Positions 45,001 to 57,240 of a stretch of 64,000 bases of DNA are shown here, piece after piece (within the stretch, counting starts at the first letter, position 1; each line of letters begins with the position of its first letter). Where the stretch lies: the NCBI GenBank assembly GCA_024500155.1, contig CM044880.1:13350879-13414878 (forward strand), written 5' to 3'. The notes under the pieces were generated by a model. That model ran no database searches. It saw only the letters and a list, made by a program, of their open reading frames with translations, and was not told the origin of the DNA. The stretch comes from Chenopodium formosanum (taxonomy: Eukaryota > Streptophyta > Magnoliopsida > Caryophyllales > Amaranthaceae). The translations under genes were made by a program, and so were the position numbers.

Positions 45001-45261
45001 ATTAGGGATGAATATGTTTACCCAATTTAATCTGGGTTTTAGTGTTTTACAATTCAATTAGTGGTAAATTAATTTTCATTGTGTTTTGATTTGTATATTC
45101 AATTATTCATCAATATATAGATTTGATATTGTTGGGGTTTTAGTGTTTTACGTACAATTCAATTAGTAGTAATTAATTTTTGGTTTTATTCTACACATTG
45201 TATATTGAATGAATTCTTTTCATCTAAATCCCCATAATCAAATTTTTTTTTTTTTTTTTTC

Positions 45262-46506
45262 TTTTGGTACCCATCAAAGTGTAAAATTATAGGTTTTGGT
45301 ACCTCCATCCATGCTTAGTTAAGTTTTCCGTTAGTGGGGCCAATTATCTAATTATTTAATAATTTAATTTATTAAAAAAAAGAAAAAAACTTTAAAAAAT
45401 AAGAAAAACTTTAAAAAAAAAAAAAAAAAAAACAACCAGCCACTGCCACCCCTCCCCATCCTCATGAGCCACCCTTCCCCCTCCCCGAGTCGGCTTCGGG
45501 CTGCCGGTGGCCAAATTCCTCGAGCGCCGGCCAACCCACCCCCTCCTTTTCCCTTCTCCAATCTCAACCATAACCCCTGTTTTCCCGCTTCCCCGAAACC
45601 CTAGCGCAACCACATAAACCATCGCAAAAACCCTTCCATCCCTCCCATAAACCCCAAATCACTCCTTCCCCAACCCCGAAACACTAGCGACTAGGGTTGT
45701 CGTTGATGGGGATAAGTGTTTGGGGTTTTTCGGGAGTGGGGGATGAGTGTTTGGGGTTTTTCGGGAGTGGGGGAGGTGAATTAGGGAGTTTCGACAATCC
45801 AACTTGATGCGCTAAGGACTCGTGGTTCGGACCCACTTGTGCTTGTCTTGAAGTATCGGCTATCACAAGCCCCGACAACCCGTACTCCGTCGCCCAGATA
45901 GATGTGAGTGCTCCTGAGATTCTATTGCTCGCTTCTGTTACTTTGTGCTCACAAGCCCCTCTTCCGCTTAAGGCTAGCGTTCTTGCCGCCAAAAAGTTAG
46001 AGCGCGCCGCACGTTTTGGGGCCCAAACTCTCGGACCGTGACAGTTGGTATCAGAGCGTGTGCTCGGCAACTATAGTGTGTTCGGCGGATACGTGCCCTG
46101 CCGCAGCGGCAGGCTGCTGTGGACCTGTGGTAGGTTGCGCACATAATTGGTGTTTTGGTGGCTGGAAGCTAAGGTGGTTTCGGGGAGGTATTTGGTTTTT
46201 TGGTGGTTGGAAGGTTGTTCCCAGGGTTGTCGGCAGCCGCACAAAAAGTGGGGAGGGGGGCTAAGGGTTGCTGGCGGGGAGGAGGCGGCTGTTCTCGAGG
46301 TTGCCGGTAGCCGCACAGGGAGGGGCTTAGGGTGGCTGGACCCCGCTAACGAAAAACTTAACAAAATATGGACAACGGAGGTACCAAAACCTTTAGCTTT
46401 ACACTTTGATGGGTACCAAAATAGAAAATAAAAAATAAAAAAAGTTTTAAACGGGTGCAAAAATTCAATTAGGTCCATTTTCAAAGTACCAAAATTGAAT
46501 TTTTCC
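45262..46506. mobile_element. MULE-like element enclosing retrotransposon sequence
   Basis: Long inverted repeats: 45262-45341 (TTTTGGTACCCATCAAAGTG...) matches the complement of about 46339-46423. The right end extends about 80 bp further to GGAAAAATTCAATTTTGG (inverted), which the left side lacks; the left edge meets a T-run (45243-45260). The interior has a GC-rich part with a duplicated GTGTTTGGGGTTTTTCGGGAGT (45709-45770), a retrotransposon-like segment (45780-46120) and a GT-rich part. Open frames over 45364-46431 on both strands are by-products. Confidence 0.6.
45780..46120 (+). mobile_element. Retrotransposon LTR end plus primer site within the MULE-like element
   Basis: The sequence GACCGTGACA at about 46034-46043 is followed by GT and TGGTATCAGAGC (46046-46057), the classical LTR end and initiator-Met primer site. 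The upstream stretch (GGACTCGTGGTTCGG, CTTCTGTTACTTTGTG) looks like LTR sequence of a plant LTR retrotransposon, perhaps Ty3/gypsy. No coding part accompanies it. The left limit is a guess. Confidence 0.55.
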
Positions 46507-47519
46507 TATGATTTTATGAATGAGTAATACATTATTTCTATCTCACTTTGTTTTTTTTCTGTTTAGCCAAACCCACATACAAGGTAGCCATGGTAGAGCC
46601 GTAGAGACGGTCTTATTTAAAAATTTAAAATTCCTACCAACTGATTAGTAATTAACTGATTACGCTTTGCTGGCTTGGTTCTATACTTCTGTTGAAGTAT
46701 ATTGGTATTTTTTTAGCAAGATTAACAAGTATTGAGTATAGAATACCTACAAACCTAGGTTGAAAACAATTTACAACATACCACCATAATACTTCCTCCT
46801 CCATGAATTTTCTAGTTAATTCCCTAATCAAACATGGTAAAAGTTTTATTAGCCTACTTGATGACGCTAAAAGACGATCCAACGAAGAAATCATTCATGA
46901 AGATGTAAGAAAATAAGTTGAAGAATTACTTGAAAAGCTCAATAATCCTCAACTTCCACCTTCTTTTCCTGAAACTATCATACTCAAAAGGAAAATTTGC
47001 GAAGAAGGTCCATTTAAGTAGTTGACCTTGTGAGGAAGGTCCTTTTATGAAAAATGTGGCATCAAAGGCGGGCCCTTTTATAGGCATTGGGTTGTGAGGA
47101 GGGTCCTTTGACCAAACTCCGGCGTTGACCAATTTTTTTCGGCCAAAAAAAGTCACGTGCACAACACGTGACCACTTAAATGAATTTTTTTTTTTTTTTT
47201 TCCTTTTTTCCCGATCCCCTTTCCCTCTTTTTCCTCATTTTCATTTTTCCCCTTAATTTATTTTTCCCTTCAATTCTTTTGCCGTGATTAGTAGCTACCC
47301 ATTAATGACGGTTCACATTAGAAGGAATTAATGGAAAAATGCAATGTGGCAGTAGATTAACCCCACAATTTCTTCATTAGGTAAGGCTTTATTTTTATTT
47401 TTTTTTGTTCTGTCTCTTTGGATGTAGTAAAAATTAATTTTCAAAAAATTTCCAAAAATTGCTAATTTGGTCTGTAAAAATAGTGAAGAGCTAATAAAAC
47501 TGACTATCCGCACTAGAAG
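46507..47519. other. Non-coding stretch
   Basis: No gene is seen. The segment 47000-47165 repeats GAAGGTCC and GGTCCTTT(T/G)A motifs and contains CACGTGCACAACACGTG (a CACGTG-rich short palindrome). It may be a decayed DNA transposon end. Confidence 0.4.
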
Positions 47520-48035
47520 AAGCAATTTTCCTGCTATCCAAGATTTTGATACTCTGTTTGCAATGGAGAAGCTTACAGCTCTACAAATCCTTTGGGTGTA
47601 GAGTTCTGCTGCTGTACCTTGTGCAACTGCTGCAACTAGATTCCCAAAGAGTCAAGAAATTGTACCTTCAGGTTGCCCCAAAGAGTATATTGCCATTTCT
47701 TTTATGGAGTACGTATTAGTAAAGATACAGGGAGTTCCTTGGAGGAACACTAAATCAGAGGAGGCCATCGTTCGGACCTAGACCTGGTTCCGGAGAAACA
47801 TTATTTTCATAATGTACATACCCTCCTCAGAATTTTATAACTTCAACCCCATTGTACGCCTCAGATACTTACCAGAGCCACTGGGATGAATAAGCTAACT
47901 TGATTAGAAATATTGGGTTGTCTAATCTCATTTTTTTTTCCCATGTGATGAGATCATGAGAATGGTGTGTGGGTAAAAACAGATCAATAAAATGTACCAT
48001 GATGAATTAAATTGAACTTGTATAATTTTTTTCTA

Positions 48036-48080
<45 letters not shown>
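47520..48080 (+). pseudogene. Possible retroposed cDNA fragment with poly(A) tail, unidentified
   Basis: The plus strand reads IQDFDTLFAMEKLTALQILW, a TAG, then about 75 codons open (RFPKSQEIVPSGCPKEYIA and onward) to a second TAG near 47780. This is followed by a 3'UTR-like stretch, AATAAA at about 47987, and an A-run of more than 40 at 48037-48080. Frame, polyadenylation signal and tail together suggest a processed pseudogene or a retroelement 3' end. I do not recognise the protein and see no clear TSD. Confidence 0.35.
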
Positions 48081-48084
<4 letters not shown>

Positions 48085-49273
48085 GAATGATTTTGTTTAG
48101 CTTGTTATTCTTCTACTAAATTTGTGATGTTATATGATTATTAAGGATTGATATTATGTCAAATGGAGTATTCTAAGATTTGTACCTTTTCAGGGAAAAA
48201 AAAAGAGAGTTGTAAACCTTGATTTGAATCCTATTCATGTTTCTTTAAATTACCATATAAATTAAGCAATAACACTTCACATAAGCTCCAAGAAACCCAT
48301 AACCAATCTTTAAGCTCCAAACATTGCAAATTGCTAATTTAGCTATACCTCTAATAGCAACATACTAGTATGTCATTAGAGGATTGCAATAGTGACTCCA
48401 AAGAGTGATATTGCGTTAAACAACAGTAGTTATTACAAGAAAGACTGTTACATGACCAATTTGTAAAATCATCATAAACCTTTACAATCAGAAACAAGAG
48501 AAATACGCAAAGACTCAAATATTGAAGTGGGAGGAAACTGATAAGATAACAGAAAAATCACAATCTAATACAACAAATGTTTGCAATAAGTAAATGAATT
48601 AGACAAGCTCTTACTAATAAAGTGCAACAATTTTCTTATTTTCCACAACAATTAGACCTCACCAGGAGTACCTGGGTAGTCGAGCTAAATCCACAAAGAT
48701 CACTGGACAGTACACTTATATATAGTAATACCTTACAACAAAGGGGCTCATTCTGACATCTTGGTGCTATGCTCATCTTGCTTTCCCTCTAGCTAGGGCG
48801 ATGATGACTATATCAATGGAGGAGGTTTCCTTGATCAACCCCTTGCCCCAGGGGTGGGTAGCATGTTCTCTGTCAAGCTCTTGACAAAGGGACTCATTGA
48901 CATCTCCATAATTAGTTACCACCTTGGAACAACATCCATATCATCGAACTGTTCAATTACAAGTTGTAATTGAATTTAAAAAAAAAAAAAATTCTATTTC
49001 TAATGTAATGGACTAATGAACAGGAAAAAATAAATAAATACTTATAGGTGCATATGATAGTAGGTGTAAGTCAATATTAAAAAAAAAAACAGAGATTGCT
49101 TACATTAATGCAAGGAAAGACACATCTGGAGTAGCCAGGGTAAGTGAATAAGGACGAGCAGGAAAATCTGCACATTCAACAGTTATGCGTTATTATATAA
49201 TAGAGGGAAAATGTTGAAGAGCTGGAATGTGAAGTTAGGAAAGGAGATAGATCTATATTTATAGCTGCATACC
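48081..49273. other. Stretch downstream of the CNL gene
   Basis: The part adjacent to 49273 is presumably the 3'UTR of the minus-strand CNL gene. Nothing else coding is recognised. Two A-runs occur at 48980 and 49080. Confidence 0.4.
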
Positions 49274-52200
49274 CTAGTAAAAACAATCTTGAAATTGAAT
49301 GTTCTGGATGTGTTTAATGTAATGCCAGTCCTTCCCTGTTTGACATCTTCTCTTCAGGATTTTTGAACACCCTGACACTGTAAGATGAGTGAGAGATTGG
49401 AGATTGGGCATCCAATTCGGCATTGACTTGAGTCGATTGCAAAATGAAATTTTAAGAGAGTGAAGGACGGGCATGAACTGCATCCAATTGGGTAGATTCA
49501 CTAGCTGTGGGAGACCATGCAATGTCAATGTGCGGAGGGAAGGAAATGGCAGGATGTCGTTTATGGCAATGCCAATACACTTCACACCCTCCTCTTGGTG
49601 TTCTTCTGATATCCCGAAGTTATTACAATTCCTTATCTCTAGCTTCTCTAAGACAGTGAGATGCTCTAATCCTCCAGGCACAACACTCCGCAAAGTACAA
49701 CAATTACTAATCATCAAGTATCTCAGGGAAGATGAGCAGCCATGGAAAACATTTTCAGCTTCTCCCAGGCTCCCCAGTTCCTTGTCACCCCATATTTCTA
49801 GGCTTTCAACAAACTGAAAAGCCTCTATAGGAACTGAATTAATCCATGACATATTGGATATGGTCACCTTCTTAATTGCAGTCGAATGTTCAAAGTGAGG
49901 TGACCACGACAAAGAAGATGCAAAGGGAATGACCGCTTTTTTGTCCACACCCCTTTCACAATCTATAATCATTTGCATTCTTCTATTAAAATTAAGTAAT
50001 GTCAGGTCTTCTATCTTGGGACAAGGCGGAAAGCATGTCAGCTCTGGACAATTCCATATGAACAAAGATTTCAAGTAAGAAAAACATGATAATAAATGCA
50101 ATTCTGCCTTATTGTTGCTGCTGTTGTTGTTAAAATCATTGAGGAACTGATGACCATCTTCCACTCCTCTCCTCCACCCTTTCAATTTCGGCAGATTGCT
50201 CATCTCAAGTGTTTCAAGGGGTGGTAGATATGACACAAATGTGGAACTGGAATCAACCGATGGACTATCTTCCCCAATACACTCCAAATTAGCCAACATT
50301 ATAAGCCTGAGAACTTTCAAACAAAGCAGGTTTCCAAGGTAAGGTAGGTACGTAAGCCCCCTACAATCTGTAAGATGAAGCTCTACAAGATTCTTTAGAT
50401 GAGTTACCCAACCAGGCATTCTCAAACCATGGTATTTCTTCACCTCTAAATACTTCAAATTATGATGCGGTTGTAGCTTTTCTATCAATCTTTTTGCTTC
50501 TTCAGTACCCACGCTTCCATAAGCCTCGTCATGGATGAAATCAAACAAAATAGCATTGAGATGCTCCATACTATCCATGCATAATCCATCCCGTTCGCTG
50601 TCTTCCTCAGCAACATAATTGGCATATTTGGGCCACCTAATGTGGATTCTAAGATTGCCTCTAAGGTTGTGAAGAGGCTTTAGGTCGTCCAACCCATCAA
50701 ACAACTGATTCCAATGTTCACCGCCCATTATGTAATCACTTAGATTGTGAAGGTTAGTCAGCACACCCATGCCCCTAGGCATGCAAGTCAAACTGAAGCA
50801 ATACTTGATATCCAAGAAGCTGAGATTGTCCAGCCTGATCAGTTCTACTGGCAACTCTTTCAGTGTGTAGCACCGCCTTAGGATTAAGGTTTGTAGATTA
50901 TATAGTTCGGAAATTGACTTTGGGAGAAATTCTATCTTTGTATTCCCAGAGATATTCAAATACCGTAATTGTATCAATCTACAAACCAGGTCTGGCAAGC
51001 TTTTAAAAATTAACCCATTCAGGTCTAATGCCTTCAGGTCCAGGCAATTTGCTACCAAGGATTCCAGGTATGACTTGCTCACCTTGCCTACTTGAATACC
51101 ATCATAATCTAAATGAAGATATGAACGAATATTTGTTTTACCCAAAGTGTATTTGTCAAACTTCTCCCCAATAACTGATAGATGGCGCACATCTTTATCA
51201 AGCCTGCCACAACTGGTATTCATTACACACATTTCCTTCCCCGCGACATGTTGAGAAATATCATACATGATTTCATCTATCTTACAGGACACGATCTGAC
51301 CATATTTATCATATTTTATGTCCTGGAAAATAAATCTGTTCAATAACATCGAAAAATATTCCTCACACGCATCTTCTATACTTTGATCTTCATGAAGTGG
51401 AACTATGTAGCCTTGTGCCATCCAAAGGCTTTTCAACTTCTCTTTCTCTATCTCAAAATCCTTGGGAAATAAGTAACAATAACTGAAGCAACTCTTTAAT
51501 GGAGATTCAAGATGACGATAATGGTCCACGGCCATGATGACATTCATGCTCTCCGTGATAGCTGCTGAACCAATTTCCTCTACTGATTGCGGCTTACTCT
51601 TGTCTTGATCACCCAAAAGACCTGCTACTACGCTTATTGCAAGAGGGAGTCCAGCGCAGTTATTAACAATCTTTTGTCGAACCCCAACCAAATTATCGGG
51701 AGTGTTGATCTCACTTCCAAAGGCTAACGTTTTTAACAAGCGCCATGAATTTTCCTCTGACAAGAGTTGCAGCATATGCATATGATCAGCCCCTATAATT
51801 TCTGCAGTTGGTTTTGAACGAGTAGTCACCAAGACACAACTTCCCCTTTGACCTCCACCCAAGTGTTTTACCAAATCACACCATTGATCACGATTCTCAA
51901 TCCATACGTAATCTAAAACAAGCAGGTACCTGTGGCGGGCTAGTTGTTCTCGAAGTTGGTTTTTCACCTGATCCATGGTGGTGGATCCCTCGTGATCTTG
52001 GCGAGCGGCGCCCTCGTGATCATGCCGAGTAGCTGATGCCAAAATATTTTGCAGAATCTTATCAATGTCCAACTGTTTCTGATCTTGAGTAGTGAACCAA
52101 ATCCACATCTTCAATGAAAATACATCTGTGACCCTTGGATTGCTGAACACAAGTTTGGCAAGAGTAGTTTTGCCCAAGCCTCCAATACCCACAATAGAAA

Positions 52201-52762
52201 CGAAAGACACATCACGTTGATCATTGGAAGGATCAAGCAGCATACAAACGACTTTCTCCACATCATCCTCTCTTCCAATGAAATAGGAGTCTTCACACTC
52301 GTATGAATATGTCTGAGGCTCTCTTATCGGCTTATTAGGAGCAATATCACAAGTATTAGTGAGAATACGATCAAACTTGTACCAGAGTTTCTGAACCTTT
52401 CGAGAAATACAGTAAGCAACCCAGTGAGGATTGAGACAGGAACAGAAGAGACGCACCTTTTTTGAGAGACCACCTCCAACCATCCCAGGATGAATCCGGT
52501 CAGCACGACTGACAGCTTTATCGAGCAGCCTATTTGCATCAGAGACAGCATCCTCGAGCTCCATGATGTATAAACGTTGTTGTTCAGAGAGCTCCCGTGC
52601 ATAAGCAACTCGGAGGAACACATCTCTCACATTGGAAACAACGGCTAAGAGTCTATCAATCTGGGATTTGCAATCATGCAAGAATAGAAACTCTTTGCCC
52701 CGTAGATGATTCAGTTTTGCACTCAGAGATTCAACACTAGATACAGCTATTTCTATATCCAT
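49274..52762 (-). CDS. CC-NB-LRR (NLR) disease-resistance protein, 1162 aa, intronless
   Basis: An intracellular immune receptor type that binds ATP/ADP and signals on pathogen effector detection. Residues 1-140 form an Rx_N-like coiled-coil domain with an EDVID-like segment (MELEDAVSDANRLLD, 67-81). NB-ARC: P-loop GIGGLGKTT (192-200), kinase-2 LVLDYVW (281-287), RNBS-B CVLVTTRS (309-316), GLPLA (371-375), RNBS-D CFSYCYLFPKD (425-435) and, in place of MHD, MYD (499-501). About 20 LRRs follow from residue 560 (YLNISGNTKIEFLPKSI, LQTLILRRCYTLKELP, LKSLFIWNCPELTCFPPC). The length is normal for RGA/R1-type CNLs. Oddities: kinase-2 has Tyr where the second Asp usually stands, and MHD has Tyr for His. 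The ATG at 52762 starts the CC domain directly. The effector recognised is unknown. Confidence 0.93.
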   Translation of the reverse strand: MDIEIAVSSVESLSAKLNHLRGKEFLFLHDCKSQIDRLLAVVSNVRDVFLRVAYARELSEQQRLYIMELEDAVSDANRLLDKAVSRADRIHPGMVGGGLSKKVRLFCSCLNPHWVAYCISRKVQKLWYKFDRILTNTCDIAPNKPIREPQTYSYECEDSYFIGREDDVEKVVCMLLDPSNDQRDVSFVSIVGIGGLGKTTLAKLVFSNPRVTDVFSLKMWIWFTTQDQKQLDIDKILQNILASATRHDHEGAARQDHEGSTTMDQVKNQLREQLARHRYLLVLDYVWIENRDQWCDLVKHLGGGQRGSCVLVTTRSKPTAEIIGADHMHMLQLLSEENSWRLLKTLAFGSEINTPDNLVGVRQKIVNNCAGLPLAISVVAGLLGDQDKSKPQSVEEIGSAAITESMNVIMAVDHYRHLESPLKSCFSYCYLFPKDFEIEKEKLKSLWMAQGYIVPLHEDQSIEDACEEYFSMLLNRFIFQDIKYDKYGQIVSCKIDEIMYDISQHVAGKEMCVMNTSCGRLDKDVRHLSVIGEKFDKYTLGKTNIRSYLHLDYDGIQVGKVSKSYLESLVANCLDLKALDLNGLIFKSLPDLVCRLIQLRYLNISGNTKIEFLPKSISELYNLQTLILRRCYTLKELPVELIRLDNLSFLDIKYCFSLTCMPRGMGVLTNLHNLSDYIMGGEHWNQLFDGLDDLKPLHNLRGNLRIHIRWPKYANYVAEEDSERDGLCMDSMEHLNAILFDFIHDEAYGSVGTEEAKRLIEKLQPHHNLKYLEVKKYHGLRMPGWVTHLKNLVELHLTDCRGLTYLPYLGNLLCLKVLRLIMLANLECIGEDSPSVDSSSTFVSYLPPLETLEMSNLPKLKGWRRGVEDGHQFLNDFNNNSSNNKAELHLLSCFSYLKSLFIWNCPELTCFPPCPKIEDLTLLNFNRRMQMIIDCERGVDKKAVIPFASSLSWSPHFEHSTAIKKVTISNMSWINSVPIEAFQFVESLEIWGDKELGSLGEAENVFHGCSSSLRYLMISNCCTLRSVVPGGLEHLTVLEKLEIRNCNNFGISEEHQEEGVKCIGIAINDILPFPSLRTLTLHGLPQLVNLPNWMQFMPVLHSLKISFCNRLKSMPNWMPNLQSLTHLTVSGCSKILKRRCQTGKDWHYIKHIQNIQFQDCFY

Positions 52763-55560
52763 TTTCTGAAATATTGATTACTTGATTTTAGAGAAAATTT
52801 TATCAACCAATTTTATTATCCTTAGTTGATGAAACTATAAGATTCGTCCTTTGTTTATGAAAGGATTTACAAGTACCCAAAATAATGAAAGAGTTTTTCC
52901 TAGGGGTAATGTGTCTAATTTAATTTTTCATGATGAAGGTCCACATATGTATTTTGTATTCCTTGATTTCCTTGCAAGATAAAAATATAAAAGTTCCCGT
53001 ATTATATGTAACGTGTTGTTGTGGACTTCATTAAAGCAAAGTATTTTGGGGCAAACAGAAATTTTAGACGGAATCCCTTATATCCAAATGGTAGTTATAT
53101 CTAAAAGTGATAATTGGTAGATTTGACACAAAACATAAGAGAATCTGCATCCCTTACCCAAATTGTCTTTGTAGGGTTTGATCTCACAACCTTTTGATTG
53201 TGAGGTGACAAATCTTGCTTGGTGTGCTCTGTATCACATTAGTCACAGTATTATATTAATAACATTAACATTTTTCGTACTACTTTTTTTTTAATCTAAT
53301 ACTTGTTTAATATCATCCTTTTTGGACAAATACCTTCTACCATAATAAAAGATGCAAAACAACATTTATAAGCTGAATGTATATGAATGAAACACGTAAA
53401 TAATTAGGATGTACTCATATGCATAAAAAAAAGGATGTACTCATATAATTACAAGGTCCCATTCAGAGACAGACCTATTAAAGAGACTGGGTGTGGCACT
53501 AGCCCCACCAAAAAAATTATTTTTTAAATATTTTTTTAATGTAAAAGGTGTAAATTTTTAAATACAATTTTAATACAATAAATAACTTTAAACTAGCTTT
53601 TCCACAATGGAAAATTGGTAATGCATTTAGTATGGGAGTTTGTGTTAAAGGTCTTGGGTTCAAGCCTTCACAAGCATTTTAGTTTTTTTTTTTTTTTTTT
53701 TAGTGATCTTCACACTAAATATTCTGCATCCACTGGTCCCATTTCATCCATTTTTATTATTCCAAGGTCCCATTTCACTCATTTTTATTCCTTGATTTCC
53801 TTCCAAGAAAAAAAAAGGTCGCATATCATATGTAACGTGGTTTTGTAGGCTTTATTTATGCTGAGATGCTAAGTGTATTGTTCATTTGTCCTTAAAAGAC
53901 CTCGTGGAATCTTTGTCCAGCTTCATAAATCTGTAATCTGCCAACAGTGTTAGAGAGCTTCATAGATAACATTTGATGGGAAAATTGAGCCAAAAACAAG
54001 GGAATTCACTCGAACAAGTGGGCCGATCTTTTGTAGAACAAAAGCATTGGAAGGCATGGGCTTTTGGATTAATATATAACAAAATTCATTTTGTTATATA
54101 ATATATGTATTTAGTGGACGCCCATTATACCCTTGTGATAATTCTAGGATATTCCAGATATACTGGATAAGTTGAACAAGTTTTCCAATATTTTTTTTTA
54201 TCCGAATATCTGGAAAATTGAGCCACAAAAAAGGGAATTTACTCGAACAAGTTTTTTCATTTTTTTTTATTCGAATATCTAGCTAAGTCGGATTGGAATC
54301 AAATTAGAAATTTTCCAATACTAGTTTGTGTAATAGAAAAAAAAATTAAAAAAAAAAAAAAAACATCACCCTCTAGATAATATCGTAGGACAAACTTTTA
54401 TATAAATTGGATTGTATACCAAAATATTATACATCCGTTATAAAGTTACCCTAAAATGAGCAAAAATTACCCTAACATAAATAAAAGTTATCTGACATAT
54501 ATAAAAGTTACGAAGTATTAATGATTTATTAATAAAAATTACCCAAAAAATTGTAAAAGTAACCCTAAATTTGATACAAGTGACCCCCAATGTTCAGTAA
54601 ATTATTGTACATCGAATGTATACAAAAGTTACTTATAGTGTAGACGGGTCTGAATCCTCTAAATCTCTAATCCCACTATTGATATGATTTGCAAAATCTT
54701 TAAGTTAACTATTGGAAAAATTACTCATATTGTATAAGATTTTGGTAGCATACTTTGTATAAATCTTAAAATTAATTACATAATGTTTATAAAAACAAAA
54801 TCATTTTGTTATAATATACATAACATAAATTGGAAAAATTAAACTAATTACTCTAAAAATTTATGTGATTATTACAAAAAAATAATAATAACCCCTACTA
54901 CTCACTCTAAAAACATATTTAAAAATTTGAGTACATAATACTAATTATTCTAAAGTAGAATAAAATCAACTAAATTTTCATATTATGCCGTTCAAAGGGT
55001 GTCAACAATTTAAGGATAAATGTATATGAGTTCGTATATGGGTACTAATCTAAGCTAATATTTTAATTTTCTTATATAAAACCTTATAGTTTCTAAATTT
55101 CTATTATTATATATTTTTTTTTCATACAATCCAATTCAATAAACCTTCTACGTATTTGGAATTGGTATAAACTTAAAATCAAGTTATTTTGTTACAAACA
55201 ATTATTTTAGATTAATTATAGTTGAAATAACACCATTATTTATTATTTGTTTATTGTATAATTTAATTATGACCACGCATGGCACAATACTTAACCTAGT
55301 TAAACGATATATGTCAAGTTAATAAGCTTATGTCATGAAGTATTATTTATTCAGAAATGTGATTCAACTAATTAAATATAAACTAACAACAAACTATGAA
55401 TTATTCATTTAATCTAGACTAGCGTGATTTTTTATAAGAATTTAAAAAAATACTACTCCGTACTATACTATTATTTTCCAAAAAAATTAGCCAATCAATA
55501 GTATATATGGGTAACTTAACAATTGAAATCTAAATGCCTTTTATTATTTCACAAAAGATT
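52763..55560. other. AT-rich intergenic stretch
   Basis: No gene is seen. The sequence AAATTGAGCC(A/C)...AAGGGAATT(C/T)ACTCGAACAAG occurs twice (about 53980 and 54210). 53460-53700 contains a CTAGCCCCACC segment and, ending at a T-run, a tRNA B-box-like GGTTCAAGCC. 54420-54620 repeats AAAAGTTAC(C) motifs. Confidence 0.5.
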
Positions 55561-55564
55561 ATAA

Positions 55565-57240
55565 CGCCAAAGTTTGGCAGTTTGGTTTCGATTCGGTTTG
55601 AAATCGGTTTGACAGTTCAGTTTTGGTATGGGTTCGGTTTGAAGTCGGTTCAAGTGTCTTACAGGTTGGTTCATTTTGCTTTAAATAATTAGCGGTTCGA
55701 TTCGGTTTTGGTTTTATTCTGGAGCGGTTTTAATTTAGTCAAGTTGTAAACGGTCCGGGTAGTAAACGGTTCAGTGCAACGGGTTGCGGTTTATTAACGG
55801 TTCGGTGTAAATGATTTTTATCCCGGCTCAAACTATTTTGGATTGGAAACAATTTCGGATTAAAAATGATTTGGTGATCTTTTTCGGTTCGGTTTGATTT
55901 CAGTTGGGTTTAGAACTGGTTCGGGTCGTTAACAGGTTTAATTCTTTTACGATTTAACGTTATTCGGATCGTTTCCATTCCGGGTTTACTAATTTACGTT
56001 TTGGGTCGAGTTTTGATTTTAAAACATCGGTTTTTTATGAAGCCATTTGGATTCGGGTTGTTAACCAGTTTAATTTTGGTTTGAAATTTGATAGTACTTG
56101 CTAATCTTTTGCTAGTTAACAAGTTTTATATCGTGCCGAGACTTCATCACTTCATATTTATGCATCATATTATATACAAATTCTCATTGATTTTATAAAC
56201 ACATATCATGTTATATTTCATGTTTAGCCATACTGATCTTACTAGTTTATTACGAAGTAGATTATAAAAGTTTAATGTATTGTTGTTCTACTATCAGGTT
56301 ATTATCTGCTTCTTATTTAATCATTTAAATGATAGTGCCATAATCATGATTTGATTAGTTGTTATGACATCGAAATTTGCAATTTGGTAAATCGATACTA
56401 ATTATTTAGTCAATAAGACTATAATTAAGACTTGTTTATCATTATATATTTGCTTAAAATTGTGAAGATATTATAAGTAGTTTTATTTGTATAATGAAAG
56501 AAAACATTAACGATTAACGAGGTAATATTGCTTCGTTCAATCGATTATACAACTTTGGGAATCATTAGTTTACCCAGGTTTTTTATTATTGGGCTTTTAG
56601 TCCTATTAATACAACTTTGGGAACCATTAGTTTTTGTATGGAATTTTCATGTAAATTATGTCAACTTGGTATTTCTCATTTTGATCATCTTATTATCTCA
56701 AATACATCCCATTAACTTTTGGCCTGTTCAGTAGGCATTTATACTTGGTAAATTGGTAATGATAACAAGTTTAATGTAATATTTCTAGAAAAGTCAAGTG
56801 TCAATGTCAACGATAATGCTTCTAGCCTTCTTCTTAGTATGTCTTTTTAGTATTATGTCAGTTTCTTCATTAACGTGATTTTAATCTTTCCTGTATAATA
56901 AGCGGTTTGTAAACGGTTCGATGTATAAGCGGTTCGGTTCTTAAACATTTGATTTATAGACGGTTCGGTTTGTACACGATTCGGTGCAAACGGGTTGTAG
57001 TTTGCAAACGGTTTTACCCCGATTTAAATGGTTTTGGTTTGGAAATGATTTCGGGTTAGAAACGGTTCGGTTTTTTTTTAATTGGTTAGATTTAGAATTA
57101 GTTCGATTTGTTAATGGGTTCGATTCTTATTATTCGGATCAAATTCGGTTTCGGGTTTATTGAAATACGCTTCAGGTTTTTTCAGATGATTAACATCATA
57201 ATTTTCGTTTAATTTCAAACCAAAAATCGAATTGAGAGAC
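55565..57240. repeat. Degenerate GGTTCGGTTT-rich repeats with AT-rich middle
   Basis: 55565-56090 and 56895-57240 are dominated by GGTTCGGTTT/AAACGGTTCGG variants, with an AT-rich stretch between. A short direct repeat TACAACTTTGGGAA(C/T)CATTAG occurs at 56548 and 56610. The symmetric arrangement suggests the subterminal zones of one decayed DNA transposon, but no termini or TSD are visible. The open frame 56528-56734 has no recognisable domain. Confidence 0.45.

Noticed and set aside
42493..48080. CRISPR-like or bacterial signals
   Set aside because: The homopolymer and short repeats are ordinary plant simple repeats; there are no regularly spaced repeats with unique spacers anywhere in the window.
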